NCBI GenBank assembly: GCA_903632075.3 | Contig: CAHIKZ030005495.1 | Location: 885,001 to 949,000, forward strand | Length of the DNA stretch: 64,000 nucleotides | DNA from: Acanthosepion pharaonis | Taxonomy: Eukaryota; Mollusca; Cephalopoda; Sepiida; Sepiidae | Reading direction: 5' to 3' | Shown: in pieces, positions 10,520 through 20,634 of the stretch | How the letters are laid out: the number at the start of each line of letters is the position of its first letter | Numbering within the stretch: the stretch's first letter is position 1 | Program-made: the position numbers and the translations under genes | Notes under the pieces: model-generated | The model's input: only the letters and a program-made list of their open reading frames with translations | Told to the model about the DNA's origin: nothing | The model's database searches: none

Positions 10520-10620
10520 GGATTAAAATTAATTTTTAAAAATTAGAAATCTTTCTTGAAAGTTTTATTTTAGTTTTAATTTTAAGCTAATAGATTAAAT
10601 TTAATATTTTCAGTAACCTT
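10520..10620 (+). repeat. AT-rich repeat (as at 6800)
   Basis: Landmarks tttattttagttttaattt and agattaaatttaatattttc, directly downstream of the LINE 3' end as at 6800. The two may form one 3' unit. Confidence 0.65.
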
Positions 10621-10639
10621 TTCTAGGTTAAACACTTAC

Positions 10640-11125
10640 CCCCCCCACACACACCTATTTTGACATTATTTTGGTTCCATGTAACCCAGTACCACTTGTC
10701 TCTTGGTCGGGTCATCGACCTCTAAACCGTTACCCACATCCAGGCTTTTCGTGTGATAAGGGTGGCTATTAACTTTTTTGTGGGATGAACGGCTATCTAG
10801 CACAATGGAGAAGTCTGGAATCTAATAGATGCAGCCAATACGGTTATGATACGATATCACTCTTAAGAGCGCTGAAATAAACAGCCGGAGCGGAGGGTTC
10901 CCCCGATGCAACCAACGGCAGGGTTGTCCGTGACGAAGGCTAGTTGGAAAACATCGGTGTGGTTTGACCTGGAAAGGGATGGGCTCCGCCAGGTCTGCTT
11001 GCCCAAGACACGATGCTTATGAATGAATGCCTCTCTGGCTTTAAAAACAGGTTTGTTGAGTGAACGTGTTCATCAAACTAATGATGAACATGATGATGAT
11101 GATGGTGGTGGTGGTGGTGGCTTTG
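10640..11125 (+). repeat. Probable LINE 3' UTR with (GAT)n/(GGT)n tail
   Basis: A moderately GC-rich block with no ORF ends in a gat run and ggt run at about 11090-11121, the tail type expected of RTE-like elements. No coding region remains, so this call is inference. Confidence 0.4.
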
Positions 11126-11635
11126 CGTTATGTCATGTTTATAATAATACGGACGGAAACACATCCGGTCGAAATTTTTAAAAAAAAGGGAATCTATTCT
11201 TGAAGTTGAAAAAGTAGACACTATACAGATTTAATAAACGGAACGGAATTTAGACCAAAATAAAAATACTAAGAAGAAAAACAATTGTAAGTATTCTCCA
11301 AATAACGCCCACTTACTTTTCTCGTGGTGTTTTAGAGAGCGGGAAAGTCAGACTGACTATTTCTTCCATGTATTTTCTTTCATTTTGGCGCTGTTTTTGT
11401 ACTCCGCGATGCTTAGCATTTAGCCACAAGAGTTGAAAATGCGAGAGTCGCGGCGTTTATTCGAGCGAGGGAAGTTATTGAGAAATAGGGAGAGAAGTTG
11501 AATAAACACCGGAAACAGATTAGCCTGACGCTCACATACAATCGGTGACACACGCACATTCGCGCAAAACGTTTGCGACAGTTTTTGATTTGCATACAGC
11601 CTCTATCTTTCTCTCATTGGCTGGTAATTTTCTGC

Positions 11636-11636
<1 letters not shown>

Positions 11637-11701
<65 letters not shown>

Positions 11702-11708
11702 GTCTGTC
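11637..11708. repeat. (CTAT)n microsatellite
   Basis: About 17 CTAT units; translates as repeated LSIY. Confidence 0.97.
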
Positions 11709-11974
11709 TATCTCACTGACTTTTCTCTCTCTTTGTCTCTATCCTATTGTGTTATCCACTCTCTTTCTCTCACAATCACTCACTATCTATCTCTCTGTCT
11801 CTTTATTCACACACACACACACACATATATATATATAATATGTGTGTGTGTGTGAAAAGTGTATATAAATATAAATGAATATATATATGTATAATTATTT
11901 ATATATTATATGCCTGGTACTTATTAAGCGCTCAATATCAGAGATAGAGCTAACATATTTGGTTGGATAGATGT

Positions 11975-12019
11975 GAGTTTGTGACACCTGGGTTTCACGT
12001 TTTAGCGATCGTCAGACAA
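11975..12019 (-). ncRNA. Hammerhead-like motif in a hairpin (family B)
   Basis: On the reverse strand: CTGACGA (12009-12015), stem II TCGCTAAAACGT, GAAA, then CCCAGGT and GTC (11983-11985), and stem I 3' strand acaaactc. Stem III is weaker than in the copy at 12241 because of an extra base. The 5' side of stem I is cut after acaa, where a sense copy of the motif's 3' half begins (gtgaaacccagggtc, 12020-12034). The arrangement is an inverted, partial duplication. Confidence 0.4.
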
Positions 12020-12035
12020 GTGAAACCCAGGGTCC

Positions 12036-12050
12036 AAACTCACATCTATC

Positions 12051-12130
<80 letters not shown>
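12036..12130. repeat. (AT)n and (GT)n arrays
   Basis: AT run about 12054-12090, then GT run 12091-12130. Confidence 0.95.
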
Positions 12131-12133
<3 letters not shown>

Positions 12134-12253
12134 AGTGTATATAAATATAAATAAATATATATATGTATAATTATTTATATATTATATGCGTGGTACTTAT
12201 TAGAAAGCGCTCAATATCAGAGATAGAGCTAACATATTTGGTTGGATAGATGT

Positions 12254-12301
12254 GAGTTTGGGACCCTGGGTTTCACGCTTTAGCGATCGTCAGACAAACT
12301 G
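12254..12301 (-). ncRNA. Hammerhead-ribozyme-like motif (family B, best)
   Basis: Reverse strand: stem I 5' strand cagtttgt (12294-12301), CTGACGA (12287-12293), stem II U-CGC-TAAA-GCG-U, GAAA, stem III ACC-CAG-GGT, triplet GTC (12262-12264), stem I 3' strand ccaaactc (12254-12261). Six contiguous stem I pairs (GTTTGA-type) form after one T-C mismatch next to the core. Every universally conserved core position (C3 U4 G5 A6 G8 A9 G12 A13 A14) is present. The U-U closing stem II is non-canonical. Confidence 0.55.
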
Positions 12302-12309
12302 ATTAATGT

Positions 12310-13170
12310 TTTAAAAAATTTGGGTTTATGTATTGGTGTTATTGAAGTGGTGGGGGAAATTTCGTCGTTTTGTCATTCATCGTACTAACGCAAACATCGA
12401 TGTATGCAGACACATATACATACTTGGTCGTCCGTCGGGACTCATACATATATAAACGTATGTGGGCAGTTTCGGATATGACATATGTATGTATACGGGT
12501 GGTGTTATGTCTATACATACGCATTTGTATGTTGAAATGTTGAAATTTAATGATTGGAAGTGTGGCGGAAATGTCTCGTGAATGTATACATGTAATATTA
12601 TGTATTTTTCCGCTGAATAATATATCCTCGCATGTATGTATATACGTGTGGTGGGGTTTGTGTAAAATTACGATAAGTAAAAATTATTATTATTTATATT
12701 TATTTTTAAATTTATTTTTAAATTTTTGAAAAAAAAAAAGGGGGTTTATTTGTTATATTTAAAGCTGGTTATTTGTTTGTTTTTGGTGACTGTGTATATG
12801 TCACAGGTAGAAATTTGTAATCCTTATTGGTTAATTTATATGGTGATGTTTAATATTCAATGTGCTGGGTGGGAGGGTAGTTCAATTTAATAACGGGTCT
12901 ATATGATATGATGTGATAGTAATGTTTCAAGGGATTGGAGACAATGATAGTTAGCTAATAGTTATTGTAAATTGGTAGAAATTGTAAATTGGTAGAAATG
13001 ATTAGTAACGGTGGTGGGAGAATGATAAAACCATGAATGTAGTTATAGTGGTGGTAGTTAGTGGTGGTAGCTTGAACTAAAAGTGGCTGTTGGTGTTTTA
13101 TTTTTTATTTTATATGTATTAATTAATTTTGGTATAAATCCTGATAATAGGTATTCTGTGTAAAATTATG
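12310..13170. other. Low-complexity AT/GT-rich, no gene recognised
   Basis: Contains tgtatgtatacg-type runs, short poly(A), and ggtggtag/aattggtagaaat short repeats. No coding or structured RNA signal. Confidence 0.5.
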
Positions 13171-13178
13171 GTAGTTGA

Positions 13179-13179
<1 letters not shown>

Positions 13180-13270
<91 letters not shown>
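13180..13270. repeat. (AT)n microsatellite
   Basis: About 45 AT units, one of the longest here. Poly-YI ORFs on both strands are translated repeat. Confidence 0.97.
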
Positions 13271-13272
<2 letters not shown>

Positions 13273-13319
13273 GTTTGCGGTTGGTCTTTTTTGGTTATAA
13301 TGTGTTTTTTGATTATATA

Positions 13320-13625
13320 TAAACATTATAGGGGAGACGCGGTGAAGTAATGGATAGCGGCTCCGATATTGAGAGTCGGAGAAACGAGTTCGAATTCCAG
13401 TCGAATCCATTACATTCTCTTACGTGCTAATACCCTTGGGAAAGGTAGAAATCACAGTTATGGGTAAATAGCAGGACAGACCTTGGATGGCAACTGGTCT
13501 ACCGCAGAAAGAAATGCCAAGTGTCAGGGGGAAAAATCTGCCTCATCAGTCATGTATCGAAAGATACATGATCGCCTAAGCGTGTATCACGGATGACACA
13601 TAACTGATGATATATATTATGGTTT
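13320..13625 (+). mobile_element. tRNA-derived SINE, family F3 copy 1
   Basis: A-box-like stretch GTAATGGATAGCGGC and B-box GAGTTCGAATTCC (13387-13399), followed by aatccattacattctcttac and gctaatacccttgggaaagg. The same text occurs at 43150-43390, 41100-41255 and antisense at 53805-53965. Downstream lies a perfect hairpin TCATGTATC-GAAA-GATACATGA. Pol III-type internal promoter is inferred from box positions. Confidence 0.75.
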
Positions 13626-13722
13626 ATTCTTCATATGAAGAATAAAATATAATATAAAAATATAATATCCACACTAAAAATAAATTCACGTTATAACCAA
13701 AAATGTTTGGGCTTTCTTTTTT

Positions 13723-14375
<653 letters not shown>

Positions 14376-14479
14376 TTTCTGAGTTTGTTCATTATCTATC
14401 TCATTATATTCACTCCCTCTCTTCTATTGTGTTATTTCTCCCCGCCCCTCTGTTGTCTTAAAGAAGGCCCCGCGATATG

Positions 14480-15300
14480 AGATGCTTGAACAATTCAATA
14501 TTGATTAGGGTCTCTCGTAGTAGTAGTAGTAGAACGATAATTAGAAGAATCGGACATGTTCACCTGAGTTCTTAAAAAACTCGAACAAACAGATAAGGAT
14601 TTCCAAAAAGCACGAAAGCAAGAGGCGGCGAGGCATTTATTATACAGTTTAGAGAGAACAGGAGCCAGTTGGGGAGCACACTTCTTAAGGACTATTCCAT
14701 GGACACCGTCTGGTCCATATACTGTAATTAGTTTAGTGATGTTAGCAGAAACTATATAATGGGTTATATGCATATCACTCCACAGAGATTCAAGTGGAAA
14801 CTTAGGTAAGTATACTCCAAATGAGTCAAGAGTATTTTAAAGAGAAACATTCATCTTTATCAACAGATGTTAACACCTCAAATTGATTGAAGAGATGAGG
14901 AGTAGAAACTAACTCTTGTTTAATGCATTATTACACAGCCGCCAGTAATCACGAGAGCCAAAGTTGTTAGATGCAATACGGTATCCGATTATCTCAGCAA
15001 ACAAAGATTTAGCTCCTGCAAGGACACGTTTACATTTATTACGTGCAGTCACGAATAGGCGTCTATTGTGATTGGAAGGGTCATGCTGATATAGCCGGAA
15101 ATAATGGTTTCTATCGGCTATAGCGGCAGAACATGCTGGTGTGAATCTTGGAGAAGATTGAGGTTTCACCTGGTATTTCAAAGAGAAAATGAAAGCATCG
15201 ATGCTGGCTTTGACCCAAGAGGAAATATAAATGGTGCAATTCTTAGTTGTAGATTTAGACACAACAGATGTATTGTTTTAGTAATGCTTGCATTATTTCC
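14480..15300 (-). pseudogene. Antisense L2/CR1/jockey-like LINE, RT N-terminal part
   Basis: Reverse-strand peptides in order: SSPRFTPACSAAIADRNHYF, FVTARNKCKRVLAGAKSLFA, NFGSRDYWRLCNNALNKS, then (after decayed linker) GPDGVHGIVLKKCAPQLAPV, LSKLYNKCLAASCFRAFWK and NYRS. GPDGxxGxxLK...W is reverse transcriptase block 1 of CR1/jockey-type LINEs, and the upstream block is the linker between endonuclease and RT. Several frame breaks are present. The rest of the RT to the left is missing. Confidence 0.75.
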
Positions 15301-15399
15301 TGACCATTGAAAAACGCTTTCTTCCTTTCAATGTATTTATATAGCAAAACCATTAACACTGCATTTATATTATACGTTTTATAGCTTATTTCTATCTCG

Positions 15400-15562
15400 T
15401 CCTGGGTTTGACGATAAAATACATCCGGCAGCAAGGTTTCTGATCAGGAGGTTTTGAGGAGCGTGGAAGCACCTCTTAATTGCTGTTGTCTCCAGGTTCA
15501 CCCTGACAACGAGGTGGTAGTACCTGTTAGGATACCAGCTATGGGGAAATAGTTAGCCTCCA
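15400..15562 (-). repeat. Interspersed repeat F6, antisense copy
   Basis: Reverse complement carries the same landmarks as 25365-25530 and 57640-57790: cccatagctgg, ggtgctaccacc, aagaggtggttccacgct, cctcaaaacctcc, gatgtagtttatcgtc. Function unknown. Confidence 0.7.
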
Positions 15563-16420
15563 AACTGCGGTCAAAACACTATGAAAATAAGAAAATACAT
15601 TTTATAGGAAAAGTACCAGCAATATATATTTTTTGAAAAAGAAATTATTAACGCTCTCATGAAAATGAAATTTCAGCAGTAAATGGCCCATAAGGAGTTG
15701 ATGTGCCGCTAAGCAAAGAAAGAAAAATAAAACAATGCTTGTTTTACTCCTCAACACTTAAATGCTCCTCCTTCCTTCCTTCCTTTCTTCCTGATTTCAA
15801 ATATATTTCTATATTAAATCATGTTTTTATGCATTTCTGTACAAAAACACTTACATGAAAAACAGTGTGAGTAAGGTCATTTCATGTTTGATTATTACTG
15901 CTGTTGCTGCTAACTGCAGTTCTTACTAGAAAAGATACCGTATCAATACACGTTTGGTGCATTTGTTTGCTGCATGCCTGCCGGGGTAACATTTGTGTTG
16001 TATTTGCTAATGCTCACACATGCATATGTGGATGTTCATATGCGAATTTTCTTGATCGATTAAATATATTTAGTTCTTTATTCTTTATTGGGGAAGCGTA
16101 TTAAATGAAGAAGGAAGTGTGTCAGACAGTGCGTTGTAAGCTATGAAAACAGAATTATCGAATGTCACTGGAAACGCGAAACCGCAAGTTATGAAAGTGG
16201 ATCTGCCCGACATGCGATATGCAGAGACAGCAATGCCTCCGACAAACATTCTTGATACACACCTGCGAACACAATACGAATGTGAAAAGTGGATCGATCG
16301 TGCAAAACAGTAAAACATGAACAGAGATTCTTATCTCTTTTATGTCAAAATTAAAGATACATTAATAATTATAAGATGTTTAAGTCAAAATTTGTCTATA
16401 TTTTTGAGATGATTTATTAT
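15563..16420. other. No gene recognised
   Basis: Short CTTCCTTC run at 15770-15791. ORFs are short and unlike known families. Confidence 0.5.
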
Positions 16421-16745
16421 GTACATTATTTACATTATTCGGACTATTGTCCTCATCTTTGTCGCCATATTTATTACAACGTTTCGGCCGTTGTACGCTC
16501 CGGCCTTCTTCAGGTGGTTGAAATGTCGAACTTAACCCTTTATTTCGCTCACTGGGGTAGACCGTTCTAGTTCCACGTGCCATGTTTAATGGATGTCAGT
16601 TATCAGTTATCTCCTGTTAATTTTCCCTCTGAAATTCCTTTATCCTCAAGGTCACATGGCACAGTGGATAAAGGCGTTGGTTAGATCCAGTGACAGGACC
16701 CAAAGAGTGTGAGTTCAATACCCGGTTAAAGCAGTGGAGAACTTT
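16420..16745. mobile_element. SINE-like repeat with tRNA-like ends, copy 2
   Basis: Strong match to 7480-7990. Sense tRNA-like part: GGCACAGTGGATAAAGG (A-box-like, near 16657) and GAGTTCAATACCCGG (B-box-like, near 16711). The reverse strand at 16481-16514 has CTGAAGAAGGCCG...CGGCC-GAAAC followed by GTTGTA. The upstream copy lacks the B-box end present here, so this is the better reference copy. Confidence 0.65.
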
Positions 16746-16762
16746 TCACATGCACACTTATA

Positions 16763-17166
16763 TAGGGTACCAGTAAAAAAGGGGCAAATTTATTATCACT
16801 GTTTTATCTTTCAGGAATAACCTTGAATAAATTTCTTGAATATTCATGACCTTGAAAAATCATTCGACTCTCGCATAATTACTTAACTTCTTTTATAATT
16901 GATTAATTGTTGCTCGATCTTATGACTCATCATTTAAAGGTTATTGGCAGACAACTTTCGTCTTTCGTTCTGCCCTTTTCGTATGGTTAAAGAACTCACT
17001 GATTTTTAGCGTCAAGTTAAGTTACTTTTCAAAGAGGAACATCCGACGTGGGGATTGGCGAAATGTGCAATTCTTCCCGATTTTTTTCAGTCACATCAGT
17101 CTTCAACAGTTTTCAACGGTTGTCTCACACCTTTCTGAATTAAACGCCTTTTTACTGGGCACCCTG
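16763..17166. mobile_element. TA-flanked MITE (404 bp)
   Basis: Left end TAGGGTACCAGTAAAAAAGG and, reading the right end in reverse, CAGGGTGCCCAGTAAAAAGG, each next to TA (16761-16762 and 17167-17168). Inverted ends with TA duplication fit a Tc1/mariner-type non-autonomous element. No transposase remnant is visible inside. The first base of the left end appears mutated (C to T). Confidence 0.7.
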
Positions 17167-17202
17167 TAGTTGGTACTATTGTGGTCACGTGATCGAATAT
17201 TG

Positions 17203-17238
17203 TGATTGTGTGTGTGCGCGCGTGTGTGTGTATGTGTT
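17203..17238. repeat. (GT)n/(CG)n purine-pyrimidine tract
   Basis: Alternating GT with a GCGCGCG centre; could adopt Z-DNA. Confidence 0.8.
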
Positions 17239-17335
17239 TCAATAATTTTTCATTTTTAAAATCTCAGCATGACAATCAATAAATTAAGGCTTCAAATTAT
17301 GTAGCATTGGAAATAATACAGTTTTGAATATTGTA

Positions 17336-17925
17336 GTTGGCCAGAAAGTCTTGACTCACTTAGGAACGGAAGGAAAACAACAAATATTGATCTCTGTCTG
17401 ATGGAATTTCCAAGGAGTACTGCCTTTCGAGCTTATTCCGCACGGTCGCGCTATCATCGCTAAACTCTATTGTCAGCATCTAGACCGCGTGTACGACAAA
17501 GTAAAGAAGGAGTATCCTGCTTTGGTCTGTCCAGGTTAGGCTTTGTTTCAGCAAGACAATACGAGGCCAAACACCGCCATGTTAACTAGGGAGAAGTTCA
17601 AACTGATGGACGGTGTTGAGATTCTTCCACATCCACCTTTCAGTCCCGATGCTGCTCCGAGTGACTATGGCCTATTCCGATCAATGGCTCACTTCCTCCC
17701 CGAGCAGTGATTCAACACTTTTGACGAAGAGAAGGAAGCTTGCTTACAGTTTTTATATTCAAAGCCAGCGGACTAGAATCTGCAACAGATTCGGATGCTG
17801 GTTGATCGCTGGTAGAAGATCGTCGAGAATAATGGACTTTATTTTGAAGAATAAATGTTGGTGTTGCTCCATAATATTTTGATTTTTTTCCTCTTCCTAA
17901 GAGACTCAGGACTTTCTAGCCAACG
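17336..17925 (+). pseudogene. Internally deleted mariner transposon relic
   Basis: Ends GTTGGCCAGAAAGTCTTGAC and, on the reverse strand, GTTGGCTAGAAAGTCCTGAG are near-identical inverted repeats next to TA. Inside, one frame reads WNFQGVLPFELIPHGRAIIA, LFQQDNTRPNTAMLT, ILPHPPFSPDAAPSDYGLF, the C-terminal half of a mariner transposase with two catalytic Asp (QDN and PSDY, 35 residues between). In-frame stops, including one right before LFQQDN, and loss of the N-terminal DNA-binding part make it non-functional. Length about 590 bp against about 1.3 kb for a full element. Confidence 0.85.
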
Positions 17926-18034
17926 TAATATATAAATAATGTGTGACGTCATTTGTTTACATTTGGATACGCATCGAGCAGACATGAATGTACATGAGAG
18001 ATTCATGCAAGATTGAAGTTTAAATACAGTAAAT

Positions 18035-18265
18035 TGCTAACCGAACGCTTCCTCGTTGCCAAATCGGTAAAGGCACGTCAAGCAAAATGACGGTTGCGAT
18101 TAGGATACAGGTTCGAATCCTGTCGGAGGACGAATATTTTCTGTGAAAATTTCACGGACATTCAGGTCGGTAAGTGTTGTTTAATACTGCTTATTATAAA
18201 CAGAGCATTTACTTAAATACTTGTATCTATAAAAAGAATGTTAAACATAAAAAATGTCTTAAAAT
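18035..18265 (+). mobile_element. tRNA-derived SINE, family F2, full length
   Basis: tRNA-like head (about 18047-18131): TTGCCAAATCGGTAAAGGCA as A-box region and CAGGTTCGAATCCTGT as B-box/T-arm, with partial acceptor pairing TCCTC/GAGGA. Then a tail of about 130 nt with cggacattcaggtcggtaag, aaacagagcatttactt and gtatctataaaaagaa. Antisense copies are at 61290-61515 (full length) and 40664-40803 (tail), and two tails form the fold-back at 9915. This is the best reference copy. Confidence 0.85.
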
Positions 18266-18289
18266 AAATAATCTTACAAACGGTATAAA

Positions 18290-18905
18290 TCCATTCCTTT
18301 CCCCCTGTCCAAAGTACAGAAATGCACCAACCCACACACCACTATACTCCTCTCCGTTCTTTTGAACAAAAGTGGAGATTTGTTCCCTGATTGGTATTAA
18401 GTTTCCGGTTTCCTCTAATATCTATTTCAACTCTATATTTCTAACGTCTCCACCTGAACTCTGAATTGCTTTTTAACTAATTAATTATTTTTTATCTTCT
18501 CTCAATAGGAGTAGATAGGCCTGCCTATCGTCCGGTTCATACTCCTCCCCGACTTTTTGAACAGGTGTAGCGATTTATCCCTTCTTTCCTGTTTAAGATT
18601 GGGTTTCCGGTCCCTTTAGCTCTTTATTTCTGTCGTCTCCCACTATATTCTGAAATTTTATTCAGTAATTATTATTATTATTATTATTTACATCTGCAAA
18701 TAGGAGTGGATAAGTTTGCCTACTTTCCGGTTCACGCCCTCCCCGGTCTTTTGGACTGGAGTAGAGGTTTATCCCTTGTTTCCTGTTTAGTATTAGATTT
18801 CCAGTCCCTTCTAAAGTCTATTTCAACTCTATGATCCTAACGTATCCGCCTGAACTCTGAAATTTTATTCGCTAATTAAGTCTTGACATCCTCAAGTCTA
18901 GAATT
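18290..18905 (+). repeat. Tandem repeat, about 200-bp unit (LINE 3' UTR type)
   Basis: About three units sharing ggagta(g)a, tcctccccg(g/a)(t/c)tttttgaac, tttatcccttgtttcctgttt, tttccggtcc, tctatttcaactctat and ctgaactctgaa. A single unit recurs at 19560-19830. Short antisense pieces occur at 38370-38460 and 40050-40130 next to L2-like LINE relics, so the unit is probably LINE 3' UTR that amplified in tandem. It ends near a LINE-type tail (gagtggcccttgggctttgt, poly(A) at 19011). Confidence 0.7.
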
Positions 18906-19261
18906 AGCTGTCTATCTCTCCTGCTCTCTCTTTCTTACGCTAATACAACTCCACACAGTAAATCTCTACCTTGAGTGGCCCTTGGGCTTTGTATTGGGTG
19001 AACATTAGTAAAAAAAAAAAAAAAAAAACGTTTTTTTTTTGCTGCTATTTCAGTATAAACATGTCCGCTTCGCTAGCAGTGTACACAAAGGAGAAACAAC
19101 GAAGAGTGACTCGAATCTGTAGAGGACATGCTACCTCATCTATAATAACTCGCCGGTTCGCCATTACCATCTTTTTGAGAAGGCTGGATCTTCTCATCAG
19201 TGATGGCGGTTAACAATCGTCCTGCCCAAGAAGTCACGCTTGTCCGGACATTTTTAAAATT

Positions 19262-19530
19262 CTCGATTCACTCATACACACTTCTACGCGGCAATGCACC
19301 GTCGCCATATTGTGTTAAAAGCCTCCGATGAATTTCAGTTTTTAAATCACCTTCCGACCAGAGAAATCGGATCACTACTTTTTGTACCCGTACACTCGTC
19401 GTGCCATATTTATATCTTATTTCCTGTACTATTCGTCCCTTCATGAAGGCCACGCCCACGGCTGTACCCTTCGACAATTCGCTCCAATTTATATTTCCAC
19501 GCATCTCCTGTGGATGTAACTGTCTCATTA
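19262..19530 (-). pseudogene. Mariner-type HTH fragment
   Basis: Reverse-strand frame reads VQKVVIRFLWSEGDLKTEIH and RRLLTQYGDGALPRRSVYE. This matches the N-terminal helix-turn-helix of Mos1-like transposases (the HTH_48 type: VIRFL..EG....EIHxRLxxxYG...(M/L)xRxxVxxW). It stops right after SVYE; the catalytic domain is absent. Context upstream and downstream is LINE UTR-like repeat. Confidence 0.65.
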
Positions 19531-19549
19531 TCTAGTCTCCAGTAATTAA

Positions 19550-19960
19550 CTGACTCCTCATCTTCTTTCTTCGTCCAGTTCACACAATTCTCCGGTCTTT
19601 TGAACAGGAGTAAATTTTGTTTCCGGTTCTTTCTTAAGTCTACTTCAGCTCTATCCTTTTAACATCTCCGTTTAAAACTCTGACCTTTTATTTAATATTT
19701 ATTTACTTTTTTTCACTTATCGCCCGGTTCGCCCTCCTCCTCGGTCTTTTGAACACGTGTAGTGGTTTATCCCTTGTTTCCTGTTTCCGGTTCCTTCTAA
19801 ACGCCTTTTCCTTCACTTTCATTTCAGATCCCCCTCCTCCTTACGTCTTGGTGGCATTATCTCCTTGCTTGCTTGCTCTTACTCTATAACCTGCTACCTC
19901 GAGTGGCTCTTGGACCTTTTACAGTATGAATATTTTACTTGTTATATACGATCCTCTCGC
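19550..19960 (+). repeat. LINE 3' UTR-type unit with LINE tail
   Basis: One further copy of the 200-bp unit (ccggtcttttgaaca, tttatcccttgtttcctgttt), then gctacctcgagtggctcttg, which is the 3' end text seen after the tandem array and after the LINE at 3580. Confidence 0.65.
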
Positions 19961-20079
19961 AGGACACAAAATCACTGCGGTACACCTTTGAGAATCACCG
20001 CTTTAGAGTTTTATTGTAAGAACATAAAGTTATAACTTCTAGGGACATTATTATTATTATTATTAATAAATAAAAAAAA

Positions 20080-20560
20080 TTAAAATAATAATAATAATAA
20101 TGGATATCATAGAACAAATAAAATTAAAACATTGTTTAAAATAAATTAATTAAACCAAAAAATAAAAATAAAAAATTCTCCCAGCATGCTACAGAATCAT
20201 TTCCTGTCGGAAAACGGACTTCATACCAAAAGACGTTGAAGAGTCTCTTCGCTACTGACCGTTGGAAAATCAAGACGTTCAGCTCCTCTCTCCAGGACAC
20301 TGCTTGCCATAATACGAAGTGACTTCTTCCTTTTATCACATGCAACCTTAAAATAATTGTAACCAAAAATACACACACACACACCGGAACACAAAAATTA
20401 ATAAATTGTATGATTTTAATTTACAACTTAACATGCTTTCGTGTTATTTCTGTATTTGTCTTTATTCCTGTGAACACAAGGCTATTTCTGCTGGTAAGAT
20501 GTGAATAACCCCACAAGTCTTCGAAAAAGCATTCTCTTTCACAAGAATGAAATGCATTAA
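20080..20560 (-). repeat. Interspersed repeat G, copy 1
   Basis: Direct copy at 21430-21890 and inverted copy at 60085-60470. Shared landmarks on the + strand: catttcctgtcggaaaa, actgaccgttggaaa, aatacgaagtgacttcttcc, tatcacatgcaaccttaaaa. In the reverse strand all copies keep a similar short frame (VACDxRKKSLRIVTS... with PTGN(V/D)SV), suggesting a once-coding exon; this copy has lost it by indels. Function unknown. Confidence 0.65.
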
Positions 20561-20585
20561 AGAATAATTTAAAATAAAAATATAT

Positions 20586-20598
20586 AATAATAATAATG

Positions 20599-20632
<34 letters not shown>
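20586..20632. repeat. (AAT)n microsatellite
   Basis: About 15 units; the R2-like frame emerges directly from it. Confidence 0.95.

Positions 20633-20634
<2 letters not shown>

Larger units (their letters stand above)
11840..12305. repeat. Tandem duplication of a family B repeat block
   Basis: The block (GT)n - aaaagtgtatataaatataa - tatgtataattatttatata - ggtacttatta - gctcaatatcagagatagag - ggttggatagatgtgagttt occurs twice, at about 11840-11985 and 12091-12260, separated by AT and GT arrays. The first copy is followed by a reverse-complement echo (gtgaaacccaggg...cacatctatcc), creating a hairpin. Confidence 0.8.

Noticed and set aside
13543..13610. ctgatgaggcag / actgatga in the F3 SINE as a hammerhead
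   Set aside because: CTGATGA occurs but no GAAA box at stem II distance; the GAAA seen is the loop of a plain hairpin.
18047..18131. Functional tRNA gene
   Set aside because: A and B boxes are present but acceptor pairing is incomplete and the sequence continues into a SINE tail present at four other loci.
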